From: Galliscardovia ingluviei
Lineage (GTDB): Bacteria; Actinomycetota; Actinomycetes; Actinomycetales; Bifidobacteriaceae
Reading direction: 5' to 3'
DNA length: 64,000 bases
Assembly: GCF_014635685.1 (NCBI RefSeq)
Contig: NZ_BMDH01000002.1
Location: 402,472-466,471 of the forward strand
A program made the translations under genes and the position numbers. The notes beneath the pieces are model-generated. The model was not told the origin of the DNA. It searched no databases and saw only the letters and a list, made by a program, of their open reading frames with translations. Positions 8,790 to 18,195 of the stretch are shown here, one piece after another; position 1 is the first letter of the stretch; every line of letters starts with the position of its first letter.

Positions 8790-10193
8790 TTATTGCGCAA
8801 ACAGCGTGCGTGCAATTGTTTGCACTGATGCTTCAATGAGATTGACCGATCGCACAAACACTTCATACTCCTTACCAAACGGATCCTCTACACCCTTCGC
8901 AGAAGCAATAAGTGGACGCAACATTGGCGCCAATCTAATAATCTGAAGCAAACGATCAGCACAACTATTTGTCCATTGCAAACGTTGATCACGCTCGGCG
9001 GCTTGGCATAGCATAGCAAACTCATCAATAAGGAAAATCTTGCGCGCAGCGCGTGGCTCTATATCAATAAGTTCATTCGCCTGACCACGTGAGAAGCACA
9101 ATACCACTGTCGCTTCTTGCAAATCACGAGCTTGTACAAACTGCGAGCGCGAACTAGAGGCATCAATACCGCGCTCCCGCAATAGCTGCACAATCGTCGG
9201 TTCAGCAGGACTACCGTGCATATGACGCAGCAATCCACAGCTGCGAATAATGCAATCAGGTAGCACTTGTGCTGGTAGCGTCATGTCAGTTTGCGCCTGA
9301 TCTAGTTGCCTCTGACTTGGTTGTATCTGGTCAGGTTGTGTCAGATTAGGTTGTATCTGGACAGATAGCGTCTTGGCAGGCAGTCCCTGATCAGATTGCA
9401 CATGCCCTAGTTGCACATGCCCTAGTTGCATCTGGGTTTGCTGGCTGATGCCATCACTCCTCACACCCGAAATGTCATGCGTACCATCGCTTACACGTCT
9501 GCCATATTGTGCAGCCGCATGGCGCAGCATATATTCTCCGGTCACCGAGCGGCAAATATTGCCATGACATACAAAAAGAATCGTTGGAACGGCAGGCTTT
9601 TGTTGCCGCTGTGTAGGTTTCTGAGCAGATTGTTGTTTGGATTGCTGGACAGTTTGTTGAACAGCAGGTTGAGCTGGCTGGTGAATAAACTGCCGTTGGA
9701 CTTGCTGCGTGGACTGCTCATTAGATTGTTGCGTAGTTTGCACCACAGTCTGCTGCACAGAATGCTGTGCAAGTTGTCTCACACTACTGGCATTCATTGC
9801 GGATAAGTTAGCAGCAGAATGACCAGTATTAACTTTGTCTTTGTCGGCTATTGGACGTTGTGACGGAGTTTGTGACGAGGCGTGTGGCCCTGATGCCGAG
9901 CGGGTTGAACTAATCGTCCAACTAACTCCAGCATTACCCATTTGAATTGGAGGAGCCGGAGCTGGAGAAGTTGCAGAACTAGAAGCAGGCAGAGACGCAG
10001 AATCCTTCTGCCTTCGCTCTACAGCCTGCCTAGTGTGACGCCCCCTGCAAGCCCCTTTGTTCGCCGTGCCATCGGCGTTATTACGCACATTTTTACCGTT
10101 ATTACCAACAGCATTATCAATGTTATTACCAGCAGCATGAGCATCTTCGCCAGCACTGCCCCAAAAACTTCTACCCAATCCGACCATAACCAT
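8790..10193 (-). CDS. Low-molecular-weight protein-tyrosine phosphatase with long Gln-rich insertions
   Basis: A 467-residue frame; typical family members have 150-200. The signature ILFVCHGNICRS (Cys about residue 209) is the Cx5R phosphate loop, and DPFGKEY near residue 437 supplies the general acid. Between the loop and the rest of the domain (about 250-311) lies an insertion rich in Gln, Leu, Asp and Pro made of imperfect repeats such as QLGHVQ. The first ~200 residues are disordered, Asn/Ala- then Gln-rich. The enzyme should dephosphorylate phosphotyrosine. The true start may lie downstream of 10193, since no strong ribosome-binding site is visible there. A competing hydrophobic frame overlaps the first ~170 bp. 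Phosphatase fold is clear; activity with such an insertion is uncertain. Confidence 0.8.
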   Translation of the reverse strand: MVMVGLGRSFWGSAGEDAHAAGNNIDNAVGNNGKNVRNNADGTANKGACRGRHTRQAVERRQKDSASLPASSSATSPAPAPPIQMGNAGVSWTISSTRSASGPHASSQTPSQRPIADKDKVNTGHSAANLSAMNASSVRQLAQHSVQQTVVQTTQQSNEQSTQQVQRQFIHQPAQPAVQQTVQQSKQQSAQKPTQRQQKPAVPTILFVCHGNICRSVTGEYMLRHAAAQYGRRVSDGTHDISGVRSDGISQQTQMQLGHVQLGHVQSDQGLPAKTLSVQIQPNLTQPDQIQPSQRQLDQAQTDMTLPAQVLPDCIIRSCGLLRHMHGSPAEPTIVQLLRERGIDASSSRSQFVQARDLQEATVVLCFSRGQANELIDIEPRAARKIFLIDEFAMLCQAAERDQRLQWTNSCADRLLQIIRLAPMLRPLIASAKGVEDPFGKEYEVFVRSVNLIEASVQTIARTLFAQ

Positions 10194-10527
10194 ACTCTAC
10201 AACATGTCCGATAACTATAGAGCTCGTCAAACGCAGTCAGCTTATAACCAAACACATCTAAAACTTGACAGATAATCCACAAAACTGTTCTCTGCTCGTC
10301 AAAACTATGCAAAGTTTTCCATGTCCAATAAACTGCCTATTAGGAAATATCAGATGTTTCAAACTAAACTGCACTACTTTCACACCAGCTTCATCATCAC
10401 CCGTCAATCTCAACGAGATTTAAGACACACAGTAAGTATCTTGATTTGCAAAATACGCAGAGTGTGGTATTCTAGTCAAGTTGCCTAAGCAGTGCATGAT
10501 ATGACAGTTGTGCAAGGCTAACAACAT
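10194..10527. other. Intergenic region with one solitary palindrome unit and a tRNA promoter
   Basis: A single unit of the palindrome family (core GAAATATCAGATGTTTC, 10344-10360) lies here in the same orientation as the arrays. TTGCAA (10446-10451) and TATTCT (10468-10473), 16 bp apart, are a plausible promoter for the tRNA gene about 55 bp further on. Nothing else seen. Confidence 0.6.
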
Positions 10528-10615
10528 GGAGGATTCGCCTAGTGGTCTATGGCGCACGCTTGGAAAGCGTGTTGGGTTCACGCCCTCACGAGTTCGAATC
10601 TCGTATCCTCCGCCA
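10528..10615 (+). tRNA. tRNA-Ser (anticodon GGA)
   Basis: An 88-nt class II tRNA. The acceptor arms GGAGGAT and ATCCTCC pair, the discriminator is G and CCA is encoded. The anticodon loop reads CTTGGAAAG, giving anticodon GGA for Ser (UCC/UCU). A long variable arm follows, and the T arm carries GTTCGAATC. Confidence 0.96.
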
Positions 10616-10617
10616 TC

Positions 10618-10649
10618 AAGGTTTTGAGTTTTCACTCAGAGCCTTTTTT
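10618..10649 (+). terminator. Rho-independent terminator of tRNA-Ser
   Basis: AAGGTTTTGAGT pairs with ACTCAGAGCCTT (two G-U pairs) around a four-base loop and runs directly into TTTTTT. Confidence 0.9.
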
Positions 10650-10773
10650 GTTATATGGAATGCTGGCACTGGAGTATATAGGTTCATAAGCCCACTTACA
10701 TGAATTGTAATGCGCTCAGCGCATTAGAGATATATTTCCCACTAATACGCCAATACATCAAATACGTCAATAC

Positions 10774-10813
10774 ACCAATGCACCAATGCACCAATGCACC
10801 AATCCACCAGTGC
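10774..10813. repeat. 8-bp tandem repeat, five copies
   Basis: ACCAATGC repeats five times; the last two copies carry one change each. It lies just downstream of trmD. Confidence 0.85.
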
Positions 10814-10821
10814 ACACTACA

Positions 10822-11769
10822 CTACCCCCGCGATTTACGCGGATGAGCTAACGATACTTCCCAACCGAGAGACATCAGCAACTTGCGGTCGGCTTTATCA
10901 AGACGGCGGCAATCAAGCTGCTCAATCAAATCTGGGCGAATCGCATTGGTGCGCATAATCGCCTCATCGCGACGATACCGGTCTACTTTGGCGTGATCAC
11001 CACTTATTAGCACTTGCGGCACTGCAATACCACGCCACGTAGTTGGTTTCGTATATGGACGATGCTCCAGCAGCGCATCTCCAGTATAGCTTTCCTCCAC
11101 AATAGACTCAGGATTGCCCATAAACCCTGGAATTAAGCGCACAATCGCCTCAATCATCGCGGAAACAGCGACTTCTCCACCATTCAAGACATAGTCGCCA
11201 ATCGAATATTCGCGCACATCCACGCCCTGCTCAGCATAATATCGTGGCACTCGCGCATCAATACCTTCATATCGTCCACAACCAAATACCAGCTGTTCTG
11301 CGTGTGATAGCTCTGTCGCAGCTTGCTGGTTAAACAATGGTGCAGAAGGATTGGGGAAAATAAGTACCTGCTTAAGTTGAGAAGGCTTGTGACCATGTTC
11401 AAGTTGTGTGGTCGCGATCGCGCTACTCTGCTCTGCGGCACCAACTTCACTGCCATGCTTAGTAGCATGCACACCATACCCCTGTCCTACTGGCAAATCA
11501 TCGTCAAGCGTAAGCTCCACGTTTTCCAACTCGCGCGCAGGGAGCCCCAGTACATCATCCAAACATTGTGCCCAAATTTCAGGCTTCATCACCATGCCAG
11601 CACCGCCACCCACAGGCGTATCATCAACTGTGCGGTGTACGTCATGCGTCCAGTCGCGTAAATTATGCGCAGTGACTTGCAATAATCCCTTATCTTGTGC
11701 CTTACCAAGCAAACTCAAGTTCAAGACATCAAAATATTCTGGAAAAACTGACACAATATCAATGCGCAT
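10822..11769 (-). CDS. trmD: tRNA (guanine-37-N1)-methyltransferase TrmD
   Basis: A 315-residue SPOUT-class enzyme that methylates G37 of tRNAs reading CNN codons, preventing frameshifts. The start is ATG 11769, since AGGAG lies 5 bp upstream; a GTG at 11775 would overlap it. [12 protein letters not shown] and [20 protein letters not shown] are the family N-terminus, and [15 protein letters not shown] is the trefoil-knot cofactor region. An insertion of roughly 45 residues (about 85-130, Gly/His/Gln/Glu-rich) makes it longer than usual. It is the last gene of the run rpsP-khpA-rimM-trmD. Confidence 0.97.
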   Translation of the reverse strand: MRIDIVSVFPEYFDVLNLSLLGKAQDKGLLQVTAHNLRDWTHDVHRTVDDTPVGGGAGMVMKPEIWAQCLDDVLGLPARELENVELTLDDDLPVGQGYGVHATKHGSEVGAAEQSSAIATTQLEHGHKPSQLKQVLIFPNPSAPLFNQQAATELSHAEQLVFGCGRYEGIDARVPRYYAEQGVDVREYSIGDYVLNGGEVAVSAMIEAIVRLIPGFMGNPESIVEESYTGDALLEHRPYTKPTTWRGIAVPQVLISGDHAKVDRYRRDEAIMRTNAIRPDLIEQLDCRRLDKADRKLLMSLGWEVSLAHPRKSRG

Positions 11770-11959
11770 ACACACTCCTACCTTGCTTTGTCTACTTTGT
11801 TCTATTCGTACTACTTACTTATCCTATTTATTTCGCAACCATTGATTATTTTGAGGTCTCTACCTATTCTGCAATACCGCTTATTCTGCATCCCTTGTTT
11901 ATTTCGCGGTCTCTACTTATTTGCAGCTTCTACCTATAGCTTCTACCTATTTACAGTCT

Positions 11960-12682
11960 CTACCTATCCTGCAGCAAACCGTTTGGCGGAGTTAGTACCA
12001 AATACCCTTCTTCCACATCAATTACTGGGATAAACGCATCAACAAATGGCACTAGTGATTCCGCGCCGCTTGGCTCTTGCACTGTAAGCAACCATTGCGC
12101 AGGGGATTCAGTAACATCAATAACCGTACCAGCAACATCATATTCACCCTCAGGCTCAGCAGTATCGTGCGGAATGCGCACCTGCAAATGCATCAATTCT
12201 TCTGCATAAAATCCTTCATCTTCATCTCCAGCACCTTCATCTCCAGCACCATCTTCCTCAATGGCATCGGCATCTACTACATCTTCAAAATCAGTGCTAT
12301 CAGCCAATACATCAGAATCTGCGCCATCAGTAAACTCTGTACCATCAGCAAACTCGCCGCCGGTTTCCGCCCTCAATTCGGAATGTCCTTGACTATCGCC
12401 AGTTCGAGCAATCTCATGATCCGGCTCAACAAACAGTTCCAATCCCTTAAGCGCCTCAGAAGCATTACGATCATCCACACCTTCAAAATGAATAATCCAA
12501 CGTTGCTTGAATTTGCGCGAAGAAGCCACTGTCATACTGCCGCCATTTTGCGTAAGTAGCACCGACCCTGGTGCAAAACGCTGCTCTGGCGAGTCCGTGG
12601 TCACCATCACATTAACTTCGCCTTTAAGCCCCTGTGCACGACCAATACGGCATACTCTCATCAAATCCTGTTGCTGCGCCAT
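11960..12682 (-). CDS. rimM: Ribosome maturation factor RimM with acidic insertion
   Basis: A 240-residue protein that assists maturation of the 30S head and binds S19. I start it at ATG 12682 (MAQQQDLMRVCRIGRAQG) because GGTGG precedes it; an upstream GTG or TTG is less likely. The N-terminal RimM barrel (RVCRIGRAQGLKGEVNV) and the C-terminal PRC-barrel (FVDAFIPVIDVEEGYLVL) are intact. Between them, about residues 105-165, is a strongly Asp/Glu-rich insertion with short GAGDE repeats. Typical RimM proteins have 165-180 residues. It sits between khpA and trmD. About 190 bp between it and trmD contain loose TCTACCTAT repeats. Confidence 0.93.
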   Translation of the reverse strand: MAQQQDLMRVCRIGRAQGLKGEVNVMVTTDSPEQRFAPGSVLLTQNGGSMTVASSRKFKQRWIIHFEGVDDRNASEALKGLELFVEPDHEIARTGDSQGHSELRAETGGEFADGTEFTDGADSDVLADSTDFEDVVDADAIEEDGAGDEGAGDEDEGFYAEELMHLQVRIPHDTAEPEGEYDVAGTVIDVTESPAQWLLTVQEPSGAESLVPFVDAFIPVIDVEEGYLVLTPPNGLLQDR

Positions 12683-12834
12683 AATCCACCAAGTTCGCTT
12701 ACATTCCAACAATAATCCGCAGTTTTATAAACTACTAAAATAACTCTACCAAGTAACACCAGCAATAAATCACTAGCAATAAACTAACGACAATACAACC
12801 CTGATACCAAATTACAAACAGTCAGCAGCTAACG

Positions 12835-12888
12835 ACCAACCGCTAATAGCCGACCACTACTAACCAACCGCTAATAGCCGACCACTAC
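12835..12888. repeat. 28-bp tandem repeat, two copies
   Basis: ACCAACCGCTAATAGCCGAC plus CACTAC occurs at 12835 and again 28 bp later at 12863 with no change. It lies in the 287-bp gap between rimM and khpA. Confidence 0.9.
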
Positions 12889-12969
12889 ATCTACCAATAA
12901 ACCAAAGTAGGTAAAGCGCAAAAGCACCTTACCTACTTCAACATTTCAAACTGGGTTAGCTGTAAATAC

Positions 12970-13200
12970 TTAGCGAACATCCATAATATCTACGCGAACC
13001 TTGTGATCTGCAAGCGCTTGCACCACAGTGCGAATAGCATTCGCAGTTCTACCGCCGCGCCCAATTACACGACCGATATCCTCAGGATTCACGCGCACGC
13101 GCAACAATTCTCCGCGACTATTTTGATGTGACCTAACTTGCACATCGTCCGGAAAATCTACGATATTCTTAATCAAGTGTTCTACAGCTTCGGTGAGCAT
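12970..13200 (-). CDS. khpA: KH-domain RNA-binding protein KhpA
   Basis: A 76-residue single KH domain of the KhpA/YlqC family. VRVNPEDIGRVIGRGGRTAN holds the GxxG loop (GRGG) that contacts RNA. It lies one base downstream of rpsP and upstream of rimM, the usual place in Gram-positive genomes. The protein works with KhpB in other species to bind small RNAs and affect cell division; that role is carried over by family. Confidence 0.95.
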   Translation of the reverse strand: MLTEAVEHLIKNIVDFPDDVQVRSHQNSRGELLRVRVNPEDIGRVIGRGGRTANAIRTVVQALADHKVRVDIMDVR

Positions 13201-13201
13201 C

Positions 13202-13666
13202 TTACTCAGCCTTCTCCTCAGTTGCTTCAGCTTCTGGCTCAGCAGCTTCTGCTTCTGCAGCGGCAGCTTCTTCAGCTTCCTTCTTTGCCTTTGCTTCAGC
13301 TTCAGACTTTGCAGCCTTCAACTTCTGTGCTTCATCAGCAGCAGCGGCTACGCGAGCTTCTGCGTCTGGACCTTCAGCTGCTACCTTCAAAGTACCTTCT
13401 GCGCCTGGCAAGCCCTTGAACTTCTGCCAGTCACCGGTAATCTGCAGGAGCTTCAATACTGGTTCAGTTGGCTGTGCGCCAACGCCCAACCAGTACTGTG
13501 CACGCTCAGAGTTGATCTGAATCAAAGATGGCTGCTTGTTTGGATCGTAAATACCGATCTCTTCAATAGTCTTACCATCGCGTGCCTTGCGTGAATCCAT
13601 GATTGCCACGCGGTAGAACGCATAGTGCTTCTTGCCAAAACGCTTCAGACGAATCTTGGTTGCCAA
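13202..13666 (-). CDS. rpsP: 30S ribosomal protein S16
   Basis: A 154-residue protein beginning [20 protein letters not shown], the S16 signature. The start codon is TTG at 13666, set by AAGGAGA 6-7 bp upstream; no ATG is available. Residues ~95-154 are a long Ala/Glu/Lys tail, a feature of actinobacterial S16 that is long here. First gene of the rpsP-khpA-rimM-trmD run. Confidence 0.97.
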   Translation of the reverse strand: MATKIRLKRFGKKHYAFYRVAIMDSRKARDGKTIEEIGIYDPNKQPSLIQINSERAQYWLGVGAQPTEPVLKLLQITGDWQKFKGLPGAEGTLKVAAEGPDAEARVAAAADEAQKLKAAKSEAEAKAKKEAEEAAAAEAEAAEPEAEATEEKAE

Positions 13667-13776
13667 AACGGCTCTCCTTATTACTTAGGGTTGCATGCTA
13701 TGCGCACATGTGGGGCATGTTTACATAGTCTGCGCGTCCTCATCTACTCGGGGTGTAGAGGGCGCCACGAGCGATG

Positions 13777-13793
13777 AATAACAGTCTGTTATT
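13777..13793 (-). promoter_or_regulatory. Perfect 17-bp palindrome in the likely rpsP promoter
   Basis: AATAACAGTCTGTTATT is an 8+1+8 dyad about 110 bp upstream of the rpsP start. On the minus strand TTGCAG lies just before it and TATTCA is its right edge, 16 bp apart, so it would fill the spacer of a promoter. Operator function is inferred. Confidence 0.45.
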
Positions 13794-13823
13794 GTACTGC
13801 AATCCCTAGTCAAATGCGAACTG

Positions 13824-14558
13824 TTACTCAACATTCGTCGCAGCTGCATTTTCTACTGCTTCTAGGGTATACACGGCTGTTTCTCCGTAATCTTTTGCCC
13901 GCGTAATTTCCCACCCCTGTGGCTCCTGCGGTTTTGGCGAGCGCGCCGAACGTTCCACAATGATTACGCTATATCTATCAACTACGCCACACTGCACCAA
14001 ATCTGCAAGTAGCGCATTACAAACCTCATCTGATACTGCATATGGAGGATCTATAAATACTACATCGAAAGGCTGGTTGGTCTGCGACCCTGCTGACTTG
14101 TTTGTTTGCTCGTTTACTTGTTTATTAGCCTTGTTAGCTTTATCAGCTTTGTTAGCGTGCACGACTAGATGACTATCTGTCTTTTCATCAGCGCCATCGC
14201 CCCCGAAATTGACAGCATACATTTGCGGAAATTGTTCTGCTTTACCTTTAACGACTTGCGCACTATCATGCGGTTGCCAAGAAGCATGCTTTCGTAATTG
14301 CGCAAACGTAGTTCGTAATATATTTGCTGCCTGACTTGCCATTTCAACAGCAACCAACGAATGCGCACCTCTAGAAAGTGCTTCGATACCGAGCGCGCCA
14401 GAGCCGGCGTAAAGATCTAAAATGCGCGTATTATCAAGCATTCCCATAGATTCTAGGTGGGAGAATACTGCTTCTTTAGTGCGATCAGTTGTCGGACGAG
14501 TACCTTTTGCTGGTACGCGAACTTCAAACCCTTTGAATCTTCCAGAAATAATGCGCAT
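13824..14558 (-). CDS. rsmD: 16S rRNA (guanine-966-N2)-methyltransferase RsmD
   Basis: A 244-residue methyltransferase for m2G966 of 16S rRNA. I choose ATG 14558 (MRIISGRFKGFEVRVP) because homologues begin there; a GTG at 14573 is the alternative. GTRPTTDRTKEAVFSHL, ILDLYAGSGALGIEALSRGA (SAM motif I) and FDVVFIDPPYA (NPPY-type motif IV as DPPY) are all present. Between the SAM site and motif IV lies an insertion of ~45 residues rich in Lys, Ala, Asn and Gln with ADKANK repeats. It lies downstream of recG with array C between them. Confidence 0.95.
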   Translation of the reverse strand: MRIISGRFKGFEVRVPAKGTRPTTDRTKEAVFSHLESMGMLDNTRILDLYAGSGALGIEALSRGAHSLVAVEMASQAANILRTTFAQLRKHASWQPHDSAQVVKGKAEQFPQMYAVNFGGDGADEKTDSHLVVHANKADKANKANKQVNEQTNKSAGSQTNQPFDVVFIDPPYAVSDEVCNALLADLVQCGVVDRYSVIIVERSARSPKPQEPQGWEITRAKDYGETAVYTLEAVENAAATNVE

Positions 14559-14583
14559 GCCTGTATCATACACTACGCAAAAC

Positions 14584-15100
14584 AGCTACTTCGAAATATC
14601 AGATGTTTCAAACCGTACAGAATATCAGCTCATACCAGCCTAAAGTGGCTACTTTGTAATATCAGATATTACAAAACGTACACTCTGCACTGACAGGCAT
14701 GCAAAAACAGCTGGTTTGTAATATCAGATGTTTCGAACCGTACAGAATCCAAGAGCAAAACACAGCAAAGTCGCTAGTTTGCAATAGCAAGTATTCAAAA
14801 GAATACAAAAGACGAGACCCAAGTTAACAAAACCCGCTAGTTTGCAATAGCAACTCTTCCAACATGTACACTTTCCCACACCAATCCAGCCACTCCGCAA
14901 CAGCAACTATTCCAAACAATACAGAATAGAGGTGTCGCACTCCAAAAAACAGCTCATCTGTAATAGCAATTATTCCAAACCGTACACTCTCATATCAAAA
15001 CTCGCTACTTTGAAACATCAGACATTCCAAACCGTACGGAATCTAAGAATGAAATACAGAAAACCGCTAGTTAGGAATAACAACTACTCAAACCAGTACA
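14584..15100 (+). repeat. Phased palindrome array C (9 units)
   Basis: Cores start at 14593, 14656, 14718, 14781, 14844, 14897, 14960, 15012 and 15074, with intervals 63, 62, 63, 63, 53, 63, 52 and 62 bp. The second core GTAATATCAGATATTAC is a perfect dyad. Linkers match those of arrays F and G (for example AAAACACAGCAAAGTCGCTA in F and ACAAAACCCGCTAGTTTGCA in G). The array lies between rsmD and recG and encloses no gene. Confidence 0.92.
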
Positions 15101-15291
15101 TAACACATGCTAAGCACAGCGCATACACTGAACGCACTGCATGCTGAGTACGGTGCATACACTAAGCACACCACATGTTAAGCACAGTGCATACACTGAA
15201 CGCGCTACATGCTAAACATAGCGCACTGCACACACCAAGCACACTGCACACGCACACTAATTGCTAATAACTGGTAACTAATGACTACTCA
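15101..15291. repeat. Degenerate GCATACACTGAACGC-type minisatellite
   Basis: Short diverged repeats built from GCATACACT, GCACACTGCA and AAGCACA fill the space between array C and the recG stop codon. No gene seen. Confidence 0.6.
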
Positions 15292-18195
15292 CTAATTACT
15301 CGTAAGATACTGCTCATTGCCGCGCATAAAATCAAGCACCGCACCGGCAAGCTGTGTAGCATCATGCAATTGCGGATCCTGCTCAATTAACTGCTCCGCA
15401 TACTCACGCGCCTGCCTAATAATCGCAGCGTCTTTAACCACTCTCAGCAGCTTCAACGATGACTGTCCGCCTGATTGCACATCGCCCAGCACATCGCCTG
15501 CGCCTCTGAACTCCAAATCAGCTTGAGCGATCTCAAAACCGTCATTTGAATCATGAATTACTCGCAAACGTTCTTCTGCAGGACTGCCGGCGGGAGCGCG
15601 CGACACCATAAATGCCCAGCTCTTTGTACCCCCTCTGCCCACTCGCCCGCGTAACTGATGCAATTGCGAAAGCCCAAATCTGTCTGCATCAAATATCACT
15701 ATGCAGCTTGCTTGCGGAACATCAATACCAACTTCGATAACGGTAGTTGCCACGAGCACAGGCTTCTGCCCTGCTGCAAACTCTTGCATAACGCGGGTTT
15801 TGGTTTCATCATCATCTCTGCCGGTAAGCGTTGCAAAAGGTACGCCTTGGAATTGTGGGAGTGCTTGCAAACGTTCCGCAATTTCAAATACCGCATGCAT
15901 AGGAGGTAGCTGCGAGCGCGATTCCTGACTATCATCTGAGTCTAATCCCAGCCCGATACCAGTAGCATCTTCTGCAATCTCATCTGAACCTAGCTGTATG
16001 GGTCGCAGGGTTCGGCCCGAGCCATGCTCAGGCTGTGCTCTCTGCCCTACTGCCGCAGTATCTAACTCCGCAATTCCAGCGTCTAATTCACCATCAATCC
16101 CTGTGTCAATACGCGGGCAGATAATGTACGCCCGTTCACCTGCATCAATACGAGCACGAATATGCGCAAACATGCGCCCCATAGTAGCTCCATCCGCCTC
16201 TGGCACAACTACTGTGGTTATAGGTTTGCGACCTCCTGGCAGTTCGGTAAGCCATGAAATATCTAAATCGCCAAACCAGGTCATTGCGGCAGTTCGTGGA
16301 ATTGGCGTGGCTGTCATGACCAGCATATGCGGTGCACGATCGTTCAAATTACGCAATACTTCACGCTGTTGCACGCCAAAACGGTGTTGTTCATCAATTA
16401 CCACTAACGCCAAGTTAGGCGCTTGGAAATGCTGAGAAAAAGCGGCATGCGTAGCCACAATAATACCCGGTTCTCCACTTGCAGCTTGCGCTAAAGCTCG
16501 GCGGCGTTGGGCAAGTTTCAATCCACCAGTGAGCAAAGTGACGGGAATTTGCCCTGAGACTGTAGGTTGGTCTGGGTTTGCTTGCTGATTCAACTCAGAC
16601 TGCTGATTCAACTCAGAACGTTGCTGCAAACCAGACTGCATCCGCGCCAACATCTCCCGTATGGAGTGTGCATGCTGCTCTGCAAGTACTTGCGTTGGCG
16701 CTACCAGCACTGCCTGATATCCACAGCCTACTGCTTGCAGCATTGCCAGGAGTGCAATAATGGTTTTTCCTGAGCCAACCTCACCTTGCAATAGGCGCTG
16801 CATAGGGTGAGTGTTTGCCATATCATGCACAATAGTATCGATAACATTCTGCTGCCCCTGCGTTAATGCAAACGGTAGCGAATTGATGCATGACTGCACA
16901 AGTTTGCAATATAAGTCATCAGTATCCGCGTTGCCGCACTGCCAAGCACTATCTTGTTTGCTGTGCTCTCTAGCTGAAATTAACGCCGTTTGTGCAATAA
17001 GTGCCTCTTCAAAGCGCAATGTTGCTAACGCCTGCATAAACTGTTCGCGCGAATCAGGGTTGTGCATGGCAAGATATGCTTGCGCCCGATGCATAAGTCC
17101 TTCTTTTTGGCGAATTTGCTCAGGAATAATATCTGGAAGCGCGTAGGCTAAATTAGCTGCTGTAATGCGAGGTTCTGCTAGATTGAGAGACTTAGCATCA
17201 GGTTGAGATTTACTTGTTATAGCAGCTGTAGCAACGTCAACATACTCTGACTCTGCACTAGAGTTCATTTTTCCTACACTGGTGTCAGTATTTCCTACAC
17301 TGGTATCAGTATTTCCTATGCTAGTGTCACCATTCCCCGCGCCAGCGTTCTCTTTTCCTACGATCACGTTCGCTTTTCCTGCACTAGTGTCAGCATTACT
17401 TGTGATAGCGTCATCATCCCCTGCAGTAGCATCTGTAGTTCCTGCGCCATATTCAGGTGAAGTTTGCGCTAACAGTTGCAAAGCATTCATAATAACGTCA
17501 TGAATATGCTCAGAAGAAATACGAGCATTCGCATGATAGACTGGCCGCGGACGTGCCAAGCGCGCTAACGCTTGAGCTGGCGAATCTGCCTCAGCCGCTG
17601 CCCCATGCGCGTACCGCGTGACGATAATATCTGGGTGTGTGAATTGCAGTTGATTATTGAATTCAGTCGGCGTTCCTGCAATAACAAGCTGGGTATCAAC
17701 TTGCAGTCTTTTTGCCATCCAGTCGGTATAACCACGATTGCGTGAGAAAAATACCAGTCTTGCACTGCCAACGTTATCAAAAAGCAGTGTTTGTTGACTG
17801 CCACTACTATCGTTTGCAATGCTGCCATCATTGTGTGAAACATCATTGTATGGCGCATCGTTTGCAATGCCGCTACCACCATATGGCATATCTTCATGCG
17901 CCACATCGCCATATGGCATATCATCATGCGGCACATCTTCAACAATGGCTTCTACTCGATTTGGCGAGCGCCCAGAACCTCTGATAACGCGAACATGACG
18001 CACTTGCACCACTGCTGCCATTGGTTCGCCCACTTTTGCAAAGCTCAGCGCATGCACAGGATACGGCTTTGCCACACGGAACGGATAATGTGTTAAGAGG
18101 TCGCGCACTGTTGTAATTCCAAGAGATTTCAGCGCACTCACGCGGCGTTTATTAGTAATAATTGAGGAAAGCGAAGTCCCTAATACAACAGCCAT
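15292..18195 (-). CDS. recG: ATP-dependent DNA helicase RecG
   Basis: A 967-residue helicase that reverses stalled forks and branch-migrates Holliday junctions. The start is set at ATG 18195 (MAVVLGTSLSSIITNKRRVS); further upstream codons read into non-conserved sequence. The wedge/OB domain is N-terminal. GEVGSGKT (Walker A), VVIDEQHRFG (DExH), MTATPIPRT and QLRGRVGRGG (motif VI) are present, as is GAGDVLG near the end. Two insertions set it apart: a MPYGDV/HNDGS-rich stretch in the wedge domain, and a ~75-residue Asn/Asp/Thr/Ser stretch with repeats of IGNTDTSVGNTDTSVG. RecG usually has 690-880 residues. Confidence 0.95.
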   Translation of the reverse strand: MAVVLGTSLSSIITNKRRVSALKSLGITTVRDLLTHYPFRVAKPYPVHALSFAKVGEPMAAVVQVRHVRVIRGSGRSPNRVEAIVEDVPHDDMPYGDVAHEDMPYGGSGIANDAPYNDVSHNDGSIANDSSGSQQTLLFDNVGSARLVFFSRNRGYTDWMAKRLQVDTQLVIAGTPTEFNNQLQFTHPDIIVTRYAHGAAAEADSPAQALARLARPRPVYHANARISSEHIHDVIMNALQLLAQTSPEYGAGTTDATAGDDDAITSNADTSAGKANVIVGKENAGAGNGDTSIGNTDTSVGNTDTSVGKMNSSAESEYVDVATAAITSKSQPDAKSLNLAEPRITAANLAYALPDIIPEQIRQKEGLMHRAQAYLAMHNPDSREQFMQALATLRFEEALIAQTALISAREHSKQDSAWQCGNADTDDLYCKLVQSCINSLPFALTQGQQNVIDTIVHDMANTHPMQRLLQGEVGSGKTIIALLAMLQAVGCGYQAVLVAPTQVLAEQHAHSIREMLARMQSGLQQRSELNQQSELNQQANPDQPTVSGQIPVTLLTGGLKLAQRRRALAQAASGEPGIIVATHAAFSQHFQAPNLALVVIDEQHRFGVQQREVLRNLNDRAPHMLVMTATPIPRTAAMTWFGDLDISWLTELPGGRKPITTVVVPEADGATMGRMFAHIRARIDAGERAYIICPRIDTGIDGELDAGIAELDTAAVGQRAQPEHGSGRTLRPIQLGSDEIAEDATGIGLGLDSDDSQESRSQLPPMHAVFEIAERLQALPQFQGVPFATLTGRDDDETKTRVMQEFAAGQKPVLVATTVIEVGIDVPQASCIVIFDADRFGLSQLHQLRGRVGRGGTKSWAFMVSRAPAGSPAEERLRVIHDSNDGFEIAQADLEFRGAGDVLGDVQSGGQSSLKLLRVVKDAAIIRQAREYAEQLIEQDPQLHDATQLAGAVLDFMRGNEQYLTSN

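Noticed and set aside
10019-10312. Alternative minus-strand frame with a hydrophobic segment overlapping the phosphatase N-terminus
   Set aside because: It has no ribosome-binding site, ends inside the phosphatase frame and matches no family I know; the phosphatase frame carries the recognised motifs further on.
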